A DNA stretch of 5,120 nt, taken from positions 1-5,120 of the forward strand of contig CASEDW010000127.1 of the NCBI GenBank assembly GCA_949286775.1, written 5' to 3'. The DNA is from an uncultured Eubacteriales bacterium. Its GTDB lineage: Bacteria; Bacillota; Clostridia; Lachnospirales; Lachnospiraceae. The notes under the pieces are model-generated. The model saw only the letters and a list, made by a program, of their open reading frames with translations. It was not told where the DNA came from and did not search any database. Below, piece by piece: positions 1 to 5,120 of the stretch; the first letter of the stretch is position 1; the number at the start of each line of letters is the position of its first letter. The position numbers were made by a program, and so were the translations under genes.

Positions 1-1443
1 CTCTTTCGCGTTTTTCGCCTGATTTTTCGGCATTCCTGCTACCTTTAAATATCCTTCGTCAACAAGGACTTTAAAATTAGAAAAGAAAGATTCGTTTTCT
101 ATAGACGCCGTGATCGACACTTTTCTATATACCGCCGGAGGATAAAAAATGCTCAAAAATCTTCTCGCAATCAGATCGTATACATCAGAAGAGAGTTTTG
201 ACAGATTAGACAGAGCGTTCATTCCCTGACCTGTAGGAATGATAGCATAGTGATCCGTTATCTGTTTGTCGTTTGTGTATCTCGTTTTTCCGATATCTTT
301 ATACGACTGCTTCTGAATCACTTCCCGGGCAAACTCACCAAGGACGCCGTGATTTGAAAGCCCTTTTATATTCTTAAAGATTTCTTTTGCCACCGCGCTG
401 GAAAGCACTCTCGCGTCTGTTCTTGGATAAGTTACAAGTTTTTTTTCATATAATTCCTGAACCACATTTAAAGTCTGATCGGGACTTATCTTAAAGCGCT
501 TCGAGCACTCGTTCTGAAGCTCCGCCAGGTTAAACAAAAGCGGAGCGTTTTTCGATTCTTTTTTGTTTGATATCTGCTCCACAGTCATTTCCTGCGGATC
601 GACCGCCTTAAGTTCCCGGATGAATTTTTCGGCTTCCTCTTTTTTTAAGAATCCGTTTTCTTTATATAAAAGGGGCGAACCGTTATACCGGCTTTTTGGA
701 TTGCATTTCCACTCCGCCGTTATCCCGGCCTCATTTGCCGACAAATTAGAGAGCACTCTGTAAAAAGAAGTCTTTTTGAAATTCCTTATTTCCCGTTCTC
801 GTCTGACTACCATGCCGAGCACGCATGTCATCACCCTGCCGACAGATATGGCCTGATACTTTTTTCCGAGAAAGTTTGATACTTCGAAACCGTATTTCAG
901 CGTCAGTACCCTGGAAAAATTTATACCCATCAGATAATCTTCTTTCGCCCGCAGGTACGCGGCGTCGGAAAGAGCGTCGTACTCGGACAGATCTTTCGCT
1001 TCCCTTATCCCTCGAAGAATTTCCTCTTCCGTCTGAGAATCTATCCACACTCTCTTCTGCTCTTTACCTTTTACGCCCGCCATCATCGCAACGAGACGGT
1101 ATATGTATTCTCCCTCTCTTCCCGAGTCAGTGCAGACATAGATTGTTGCTACGTCTTTTCGATTGAGAAGTCCCGATACGATTCCGAACTGTTTTTTTAC
1201 GGCCGGTATTATCTCATATTTAAAATCCTGCGGCAAAAAAGGAAGAGTATCGAGCGCCCATCTTTTATATTTTTCGTCATACGCGTCAGGATAGCTCATT
1301 GTAACAAGATGTCCGACACACCATGTAATAACATAGCTGTCGGACTCCATGTAACCATCCTTTGACGCCATCTTTTCTTTAAGTGCGTTCGCGAATTCCC
1401 TCGCTACGCTCGGTTTCTCCGCGATAAACAAAGATTTGCTCAA
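1..1443 (-). CDS. topB: DNA topoisomerase III (type IA), C-terminal part cut by window edge
   Basis: Type IA topoisomerase that cuts one DNA strand through a tyrosine linkage, relaxing negative supercoils and decatenating replication or recombination intermediates. The frame is open for 481 codons to position 1 and continues outside the window. Seen: an N-terminal Toprim domain with IAEKPSVA (residues 7-14, catalytic Glu9) and TDSGREGE (105-112), in which the second acidic residue of the usual DxDxE metal motif is Gly; RAKEDYLMGINFSR (165-178); SVGRVMTC (200-207); ELQNECSKRF (308-317); the active-site motif VTYPRTD with Tyr339; and DHYAIIPT with His398. Family members are commonly around 700 residues, so roughly a third is missing, including any C-terminal zinc or DNA-binding modules. 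The start is TTG: an in-frame TGA lies two codons upstream and no ATG occurs before residue 25, which is inside the Toprim domain. It follows asd by 42 nt and is probably cotranscribed with it. Identity is secure; the topoisomerase III assignment over topoisomerase I rests on the motif style. Confidence 0.95.
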   Translation of the reverse strand, partial: MSKSLFIAEKPSVAREFANALKEKMASKDGYMESDSYVITWCVGHLVTMSYPDAYDEKYKRWALDTLPFLPQDFKYEIIPAVKKQFGIVSGLLNRKDVATIYVCTDSGREGEYIYRLVAMMAGVKGKEQKRVWIDSQTEEEILRGIREAKDLSEYDALSDAAYLRAKEDYLMGINFSRVLTLKYGFEVSNFLGKKYQAISVGRVMTCVLGMVVRREREIRNFKKTSFYRVLSNLSANEAGITAEWKCNPKSRYNGSPLLYKENGFLKKEEAEKFIRELKAVDPQEMTVEQISNKKESKNAPLLFNLAELQNECSKRFKISPDQTLNVVQELYEKKLVTYPRTDARVLSSAVAKEIFKNIKGLSNHGVLGEFAREVIQKQSYKDIGKTRYTNDKQITDHYAIIPTGQGMNALSNLSKLSSDVYDLIARRFLSIFYPPAVYRKVSITASIENESFFSNFKVLVDEGYLKVAGMPKNQAKNAKE

Positions 1444-1454
1444 AAGTCAGTATT

Positions 1455-1459
1455 CTCCT
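1455..1459 (-). promoter_or_regulatory. Shine-Dalgarno site of topB
   Basis: AGGAG on the minus strand, 11 nt before the TTG at 1443-1441. The spacing is long, but this is the only purine-rich site in the 42-nt gap behind asd, and the stop codon just upstream of TTG leaves no better start. A TTG start with a stretched spacer suggests modest translation, as would suit a low-abundance topoisomerase. That last point is inference. Confidence 0.6.
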
Positions 1460-1485
1460 GTATTATAATGTTGAAGCCATTTGGA

Positions 1486-2571
1486 TTACTTAGCTTCGAT
1501 GTATCCCATCTCTACAAGCGATTCAGCGCAGAGAACGGCTCCGCCTGCAGCGCCTCTTACAGTATTGTGTGAAAGACCAACGAATTTCCAGTCGTAGATG
1601 CTGTCTTCACGAAGTCTTCCCACGCTTATTCCCATTCCGTTCTCATAGTCAACGTCGAGTTTAACCTGAGGACGGTTATCCTCTGTCAGATACTGAATGA
1701 ACTGCTTCGGAGCAGACGGAAGGTTGTGCTCCTGAGGAAATCCTTTAAAGCTTTCCAGTTTCTCGATAAGCTGCTCTTTTGTAGGCTGTTTGCGGAATTT
1801 AACAAATACAGCAGCCGTATGTCCATTGAGAACAGGAACACGGATGCACTGGCATGTGATCTTAGGCTCTTCGGCTTTTACGATCACGCCGTTTTCAATA
1901 TGTCCCCAAATTCTTAATGGCTCCTGCTCGCTCTTTTCTTCTTCTCCGCCGATATAAGGGATGATATTTTCCACCATTTCAGGCCAGTCTTTAAATGTCT
2001 TTCCTGCTCCTGAGATAGCCTGATATGTTGTCGCTACTACTTCATAAGGCTCAAACTCTTTCCATGCCGTAAGAACAGGCGCGTAACTCTGAATAGAGCA
2101 GTTAGGCTTAACGGCGATAAAGCCTCTCTTTGTTCCGAGACGCTCTTTCTGATATTTGATAACCTCAAAATGATCGGCGTTGATCTCAGGAACAACCATC
2201 GGAACATCAGGCGTCCAGCGGTGAGCGCTGTTATTTGAAACTACAGGAGTCTCTGTTTTAGCGTAAGCTTCCTCGATCGCTCTGATCTCGTCTTTTGTCA
2301 TATCTACAGCCGAAAATACAAAGTCAACTGTTGAAGCTACTTTTTCAACTTCATTTACATTAGATACGATAAGTTTTTTTACGGCTTCAGGCATAGGAGT
2401 CGTCATTTTCCAACGTCCGCCTACTGCCGCTTCATATGTCTTTCCGGCGCTTCTTTCGCTTGCCGCAACTGTTACCACCTCAAACCACGGATGATTTTCA
2501 AGAAGCGAGATAAATCTCTGACCAACCATTCCTGTAGCGCCAAGTATACCTACTCTTAATTTTTTCTGCAT
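1486..2571 (-). CDS. asd: Aspartate-semialdehyde dehydrogenase, archaeal/eukaryotic type
   Basis: Cytoplasmic enzyme that reduces L-4-aspartyl phosphate with NADPH to L-aspartate 4-semialdehyde, the branch point to lysine/diaminopimelate, threonine and methionine. The 361 residues match the full length of the family. Seen: an N-terminal Rossmann nucleotide-binding loop GATGMVG (11-17); VKPNCSIQ with the expected catalytic nucleophile Cys158; YQAISGAGK (183-191) with Gln184; IRVPVLNGH with substrate-binding Arg244 and probable acid/base His251; and NTVRGAAGG (336-344), the cofactor-binding segment near the C-terminus. The NTVRGAAGG and PNCSIQ wording is that of the archaeal/yeast branch (TIGR00978-like), not the E. 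coli branch. ATG is preceded by a very strong GAGGAGG (2581-2587) with a 9-nt spacer. It lies 105 nt downstream of argH and 42 nt upstream of topB. No lysine riboswitch or T-box fits in the short leader, and no dapA or other pathway gene is beside it. No missing key residue was seen. Confidence 0.97.
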   Translation of the reverse strand: MQKKLRVGILGATGMVGQRFISLLENHPWFEVVTVAASERSAGKTYEAAVGGRWKMTTPMPEAVKKLIVSNVNEVEKVASTVDFVFSAVDMTKDEIRAIEEAYAKTETPVVSNNSAHRWTPDVPMVVPEINADHFEVIKYQKERLGTKRGFIAVKPNCSIQSYAPVLTAWKEFEPYEVVATTYQAISGAGKTFKDWPEMVENIIPYIGGEEEKSEQEPLRIWGHIENGVIVKAEEPKITCQCIRVPVLNGHTAAVFVKFRKQPTKEQLIEKLESFKGFPQEHNLPSAPKQFIQYLTEDNRPQVKLDVDYENGMGISVGRLREDSIYDWKFVGLSHNTVRGAAGGAVLCAESLVEMGYIEAK

Positions 2572-2627
2572 TTAGTATTTCCTCCTCAAAATTATTCTTA
2601 AAAATGTATTTATTCTGTTGAGTCAGC

Positions 2628-2661
2628 AGTGATTTCAAAGCTTCGCACTTTCAAAATCACT
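2628..2661. repeat. Imperfect inverted repeat in the argH-asd gap
   Basis: The gap between argH and asd (2572-2676) contains arms AGTGATTTCAAAG-like and CTTTCAAAATCACT, with the loop CTTCGCA at 2641-2647. Read as minus-strand RNA, the stem has eight outer Watson-Crick pairs, one G-U pair, a single bulged G and four inner pairs closing a 7-nt loop. It begins 15 nt after the argH stop codon and ends 40 nt before the GAGGAGG site of asd. Neither strand shows a run of T after the stem, so it does not look like a rho-independent terminator. It could be an mRNA-processing or 3'-end protecting hairpin, or a protein-binding operator; the sequence does not decide. Confidence 0.55.
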
Positions 2662-2676
2662 AAAACCATTCAGATT

Positions 2677-4053
2677 TTATAAATTTAAATATTCTCTGTT
2701 TGCCTTAATGACCTGTTTCATTACTTCAGAGCCCGGCGCTCCGATCGTATTTCTCTTTTCAACGCATGTGGTCATCGCGATCGCTTCATATATATCGTCG
2801 CCGATCACATCAGAGAATTTCCTGAACTCCTCCAGCGAAAGATCGTCAAGAGCGCATCCCTTATCTATACAGTAAAGCACAAGTCTTCCTGAAATACCAT
2901 GAGCGTCTCTGAAAGGAACTCCTTTGACGACAAGATAATCTGCAAGATCAGTAGCGTTTGTAAATCCGTTTTTAGCCGACTGCTCCATTTTCCTATCGTT
3001 GAATTTTGCCGTCGCCATCATGCCGGCAAAAAGTGTCAAACAGTTTTTTACTGTATCGATGGCGTCGAAGGTCATCTCTTTGTCTTCCTGCATGTCTTTG
3101 TTGTAGGCAAGAGGTATTCCCTTCATGAGAGTCAGCATCGATATGAGGGCGCCGTATACGCGTCCCGTCTTTCCTCTGACAAGTTCGGCGATATCGGGAT
3201 TTTTCTTCTGAGGCATTATCGAACTTCCTGTGCTGTAGGCGTCGTCAAGTTCGATAAAACGGTATTCATCCGAATTCCAGATTATCACCTCTTCGCAGAT
3301 CCTGCTTAAGTGCATCATAACAGTAGAAAGGGCTGATAAAAGCTCAATCAGATAATCCCTGTCTGAAACGGAATCCATGCTGTTTAAAGTCGGTCCGTCG
3401 AATCCCAAAAGCGAAGCCGTAAGATTTCTGTCCAGCGGATAAGTCGTTCCAGCGAGAGCGCAGCTTCCGAGAGGACATGTGTTCATGCGCTTCTTTATGT
3501 CAGAAAGCCTTCCTCTGTCTCTTTTAAACATCTCAAAGTAGGCTCCCATATGATGCGCCAGCGTCACCGGCTGCGCTTTCTGCATATGGGTAAATCCCGG
3601 CATGTATGTATGAATGTTTGCTTCCATTATGTGATGTATAACGCGAAGCAGCTCATAGAGACGTTCGTCAATCTCATTTATCTCGTCTCTGACATAGAGT
3701 TTCATATCGAGAGCCACCTGATCGTTTCTGCTTCTGCCGGTATGAAGTTTCTTTCCCGTATCGCCTATCATGTCGATGAGATTAGCTTCAACAAAACTGT
3801 GTATGTCTTCATATTTGTCCGTGATTTCGAGGGTTCCGTTCTCGACGTCATTTAAAATGCTTTCAAGACCATCGATAATCTTCTTTGCCTCATCGTCAGT
3901 CAAAATGCCTGCTGAGGCGAGCATTGTCACATGCGCCTTGCTGCCCTCTATATCATGACGATATAATCGTTTATCAAAAGAAATCGAAGCGTTAAAATCG
4001 TATACCTGCTTATCAGTTTCTTTTGTAAATCTTCCTCCCCATAACTGAGCCAT
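2677..4053 (-). CDS. argH: Argininosuccinate lyase
   Basis: Last enzyme of arginine synthesis: it splits argininosuccinate into arginine and fumarate, acting as a cytoplasmic homotetramer of the fumarase/aspartase superfamily. The 458 residues are full length. Seen: the N-terminal LWGGRF (4-9) typical of bacterial ArgH; HTGRSRNDQ (104-112), conserved region 1; GFTHMQKAQPVTLAHH (153-168), conserved region 2 with catalytic His156; and the superfamily signature GSSIMPQKKNPD (276-287), whose first serine, Ser277, is the expected catalytic base. There is no fused N-acetylglutamate synthase domain. ATG follows AGAGG (4063-4067) with a 9-nt spacer. It starts 21 nt after queH, so the two are almost certainly cotranscribed. 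argG, its usual partner making argininosuccinate, is not in the window. I see no ARG-box-like operator that I can defend. Confidence 0.98.
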   Translation of the reverse strand: MAQLWGGRFTKETDKQVYDFNASISFDKRLYRHDIEGSKAHVTMLASAGILTDDEAKKIIDGLESILNDVENGTLEITDKYEDIHSFVEANLIDMIGDTGKKLHTGRSRNDQVALDMKLYVRDEINEIDERLYELLRVIHHIMEANIHTYMPGFTHMQKAQPVTLAHHMGAYFEMFKRDRGRLSDIKKRMNTCPLGSCALAGTTYPLDRNLTASLLGFDGPTLNSMDSVSDRDYLIELLSALSTVMMHLSRICEEVIIWNSDEYRFIELDDAYSTGSSIMPQKKNPDIAELVRGKTGRVYGALISMLTLMKGIPLAYNKDMQEDKEMTFDAIDTVKNCLTLFAGMMATAKFNDRKMEQSAKNGFTNATDLADYLVVKGVPFRDAHGISGRLVLYCIDKGCALDDLSLEEFRKFSDVIGDDIYEAIAMTTCVEKRNTIGAPGSEVMKQVIKANREYLNL

Positions 4054-4074
4054 GTATATATACCTCTTTTTTAC

Positions 4075-4725
4075 TTATTTATCTTCCTGTTCATGCCTTT
4101 TATCTCTCATGGACGCTTCTCTTTTACTGAATACGCATCCGCAGTAATTCTGTCTGTAAAGATCATACTGCTTTGAGAGCTCTGTAGATCTCAGATATCC
4201 GCCCTTTTTCTTAAAATCAGAGCATAAATACCTGACTCCGTATTTTTTTGAAAGTTCTTCTCCAATATTATTCAGTTTTTCAGCATTTTTCAAGGGGCTA
4301 ATAGTCAAAGTGGTGGTAAAATAATCAAATTTGTCTGATTTAGCCAACTGGGCAGTTCTTTGAAGCCTTAGTCTAAAGCATTTTTCACACCTTAGTCCGC
4401 CCTCCGGCTCCTCTTCAAGACCTCTTACAGTCTCATGATAAAGCCTGTTTTCATATTCGCCCGCAATAAATGAGACCGGATGTTTGAAATTCATCTCATT
4501 TATAAGCCTTTTTTGCTCTTCAATTCTGAATAAATATTCACTCTCAGGTTCAATATTCGGATTATAATAAAGTACCGTTATATCAAAAAAGTCCGAAAGA
4601 TACTCCAGACAATAGCTGCTGCATGGCGCGCAGCAGCTATGTATAAGTAACCTCGGAACGTTTCCTTCTTTTATATTGCTGATCTCTTTTTCCAGCTCCC
4701 TCTGGTAATTACGTTTGTTCGGCAT
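4075..4725 (-). CDS. queH: Epoxyqueuosine reductase QueH
   Basis: Reduces epoxyqueuosine to queuosine at tRNA position 34, the last step of queuosine synthesis. QueH (DUF208 family) is an iron-sulfur enzyme that replaces the unrelated cobalamin-dependent QueG in many bacteria. Numbered from the ATG chosen here (216 residues), seen are: HSCCAPCS (29-36) with Cys31, Cys32 and Cys35, plus Cys39; YYNPNI (53-58); RCEKC (112-116) with Cys113 and Cys116; LTISPLKN (140-147); and YCGC (194-197) with Cys195 and Cys197. Paired cysteines of this kind supply the cluster ligands in the family. A TTG at 4755 would add ten residues but has no ribosome site and overlaps the upstream gene more; the ATG at 4725 has GGAGG close by and begins just ahead of a plausible family N-terminus (NYQRELEKEI). 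The charged C-terminal tail after CGCVFS is not known to be functional. It overlaps the upstream membrane gene by 17 nt and lies 21 nt before argH. No other queuosine gene is in view. Confidence 0.93.
   Translation of the reverse strand: MPNKRNYQRELEKEISNIKEGNVPRLLIHSCCAPCSSYCLEYLSDFFDITVLYYNPNIEPESEYLFRIEEQKRLINEMNFKHPVSFIAGEYENRLYHETVRGLEEEPEGGLRCEKCFRLRLQRTAQLAKSDKFDYFTTTLTISPLKNAEKLNNIGEELSKKYGVRYLCSDFKKKGGYLRSTELSKQYDLYRQNYCGCVFSKREASMRDKRHEQEDK
4612..4640. repeat. Perfect 11-bp inverted repeat inside queH
   Basis: Arms ATAGCTGCTGC (4612-4622) and GCAGCAGCTAT (4630-4640) are exact reverse complements around the 7-nt loop ATGGCGC. In queH mRNA this would be a stable stem (six G-C and five A-U pairs) about 85-113 nt into the coding sequence. 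It covers codons for the SCCAPCSSY segment, so much of it may follow from alternating Ser (AGC) and Cys (TGC) codons. See findings for a possible role in translation. Confidence 0.75.
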
Positions 4726-5120
4726 TTTCCTCCGCCTTTCTCCGCCTTCCGGCAAACGCGTATCTTGCGATAAATATATATCCGGCGCACAGCAGCAGCT
4801 GCACGTAATAGCTTATTCCCCTGCTCAGTACAAGAGCCGGCAGAAGAAACGCGGCCGGAAATACTGTTGAAAACAGGTTAGCGAAAAGAGCTTCGCTTAT
4901 GCCTACTCCGCCGGGAATAGGCAGCATGTCAACACAAAGAGACACTGTCGCCTGAAGAATAACTATCTTTGTGAAAGATTCGCCTTGCAGTCCGAACGCC
5001 CTGTATACAAAGTATGTGACAGAAAACAGGCAAAGCCTTTGAAGAACAGTCAGCAAAAACAATATTACCATCGTCCCTTTGTGGGATTTGAAAAAATCAG
5101 CCGTCTGCGTATATCTGGAC
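4709..5120 (-). CDS. Lysylphosphatidylglycerol synthase transmembrane / UPF0104-family membrane protein, C-terminal fragment
   Basis: C-terminal 136 residues of an integral membrane protein; the frame is open to the right edge, so the start lies outside the window and the Met at 5071 is internal. Residues are counted from the first complete codon. Seen: hydrophobic segments near 18-41, 51-66, 80-98 and 103-122, and the motif LPIPGGVGISEALF (66-79). The P-x-PGG-x-G-x-x-E pattern is characteristic of the flippase-like domain shared by MprF, AglD and YbhN relatives (PF03706). The family moves or helps process lipid-linked substrates, such as aminoacylated phospholipids or polyprenyl-linked sugars; the substrate here cannot be told. 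The fragment ends in an Arg/Glu-rich cytoplasmic-type tail (AGRRRKAEENAEQT) that overlaps the queH start by 17 nt. No MprF-type aminoacyl-transferase domain follows the membrane part, so this is not a full MprF with its usual C-terminal synthase. It is probably a stand-alone protein of roughly 300-350 residues. Confidence 0.82.
   Translation of the reverse strand, partial: SRYTQTADFFKSHKGTMVILFLLTVLQRLCLFSVTYFVYRAFGLQGESFTKIVILQATVSLCVDMLPIPGGVGISEALFANLFSTVFPAAFLLPALVLSRGISYYVQLLLCAGYIFIARYAFAGRRRKAEENAEQT
4729..4749 (-). promoter_or_regulatory. Tandem Shine-Dalgarno-like repeat before queH
   Basis: On the minus strand a 10-nt unit is repeated in tandem with one mismatch (GAAGGCGGAG then AAAGGCGGAG), followed by GAAA and the queH ATG. 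GGAGG at 4729-4733 is only 3 nt from the ATG, shorter than the usual spacing; the AAAGG at 4735-4739 sits about 9 nt away. The site lies inside the last codons of the upstream membrane-protein gene, so ribosomes finishing that gene would be close to the queH start. This supports the ATG over the TTG at 4755 as the start. Confidence 0.55.

Noticed and set aside
825..1166. Plus-strand open frames opposite topB, including 563-763 and a minus-strand frame at 746-1048
   Set aside because: They overlap the topB frame, which has clear catalytic motifs throughout; their translations show no family features.
1462..1467. TATAAT on the minus strand as a -10 promoter element for topB
   Set aside because: No TTGACA-like -35 lies at 16-18 nt (the region reads AGTAAT, in the asd stop area), there is no extended -10 TG, and the implied transcription start falls on the ribosome site. 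It is listed as a finding only for its position.
1473..1497. GAAGC/GCTTC inverted repeat at the asd end
   Set aside because: It has only five pairs across a 15-nt loop, which is expected by chance.
1726..1917. Plus-strand open frame of 63 codons opposite asd
   Set aside because: It is an antisense shadow of a conserved enzyme gene with no supporting signal.
2610..2638. Possible asd promoter: TTGAAA (2633-2638) with GAATAA or TAAATA downstream on the minus strand
   Set aside because: The -35-like hexamer lies in the hairpin arm and the -10 candidates match poorly, so it cannot be told from AT-rich background.
2628..2661. Hairpin after argH as a rho-independent terminator
   Set aside because: The stem is AT-rich with a bulge and a G-U pair, and no T run follows on either strand.
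2899..3309. Plus-strand open frame of 136 codons opposite argH, and others at 3550-3855 and 3770-3958
   Set aside because: They are antisense shadows of a fully conserved argH, with no ribosome sites or recognisable protein features.
4726..4755. TTG at 4755 as the queH start
   Set aside because: There is no ribosome site upstream and the overlap with the previous gene would grow to 47 nt; the ATG at 4725 has GGAGG nearby.
4788..4805. CAGCAGCAGCTGC stretch resembling the queH repeat arms
   Set aside because: It is a short repeat made by Leu/Gln codons in the membrane-protein gene; similarity to the queH arm is limited to about eight bases.
5069..5071. ATG at 5071 as the start of the membrane-protein gene
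   Set aside because: The frame stays open for 16 more codons to the window edge, and the flippase-like family is much longer on its N-terminal side, so this Met is internal.

Overview
The window looks like ordinary core chromosome from a low-to-mid GC Gram-positive anaerobe, most likely a member of the Clostridia close to Lachnospiraceae. The grounds are strong purine-rich Shine-Dalgarno sites (GAGGAGG, AGAGG), a QueH-type rather than QueG-type epoxyqueuosine reductase, an archaeal/eukaryotic-type aspartate-semialdehyde dehydrogenase, and a TopB whose motifs (TDSGREGE, SVGRVMTC) I recall from Clostridia topoisomerase III proteins. The family assignment comes from recall of protein features, not from a search.

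All five genes lie on the minus strand, so transcription runs from right to left. In that order they are: the C-terminal end of a polytopic membrane protein of the lysylphosphatidylglycerol-synthase transmembrane / UPF0104 family (5120 to 4709, 5' end outside the window); queH (4725 to 4075), whose start overlaps that gene; argH (4053 to 2677), 21 nt behind queH; asd (2571 to 1486), after a 105-nt gap that holds an imperfect inverted repeat; and topB (1443 to beyond position 1), 42 nt behind asd and cut by the left edge. Coding density is very high and no gene-free stretch exceeds 105 nt. I found no tRNA, rRNA, CRISPR array, insertion sequence or convincing rho-independent terminator.

The spacing suggests two tightly packed pairs (membrane protein-queH-argH, and asd-topB) that may be read as one or two transcripts. 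The products do not form one pathway: ArgH completes arginine synthesis, Asd feeds the aspartate family (lysine/diaminopimelate, threonine, methionine), QueH finishes queuosine in tRNA, and TopB resolves DNA. This is a housekeeping cluster.

I see no evidence of a previously undescribed system. The points most worth a second look are small: an 11-bp perfect inverted repeat lying exactly on the Cys-rich metal-site codons of queH, a tandem Shine-Dalgarno-like repeat at the membrane-protein/queH junction, and the hairpin between argH and asd.
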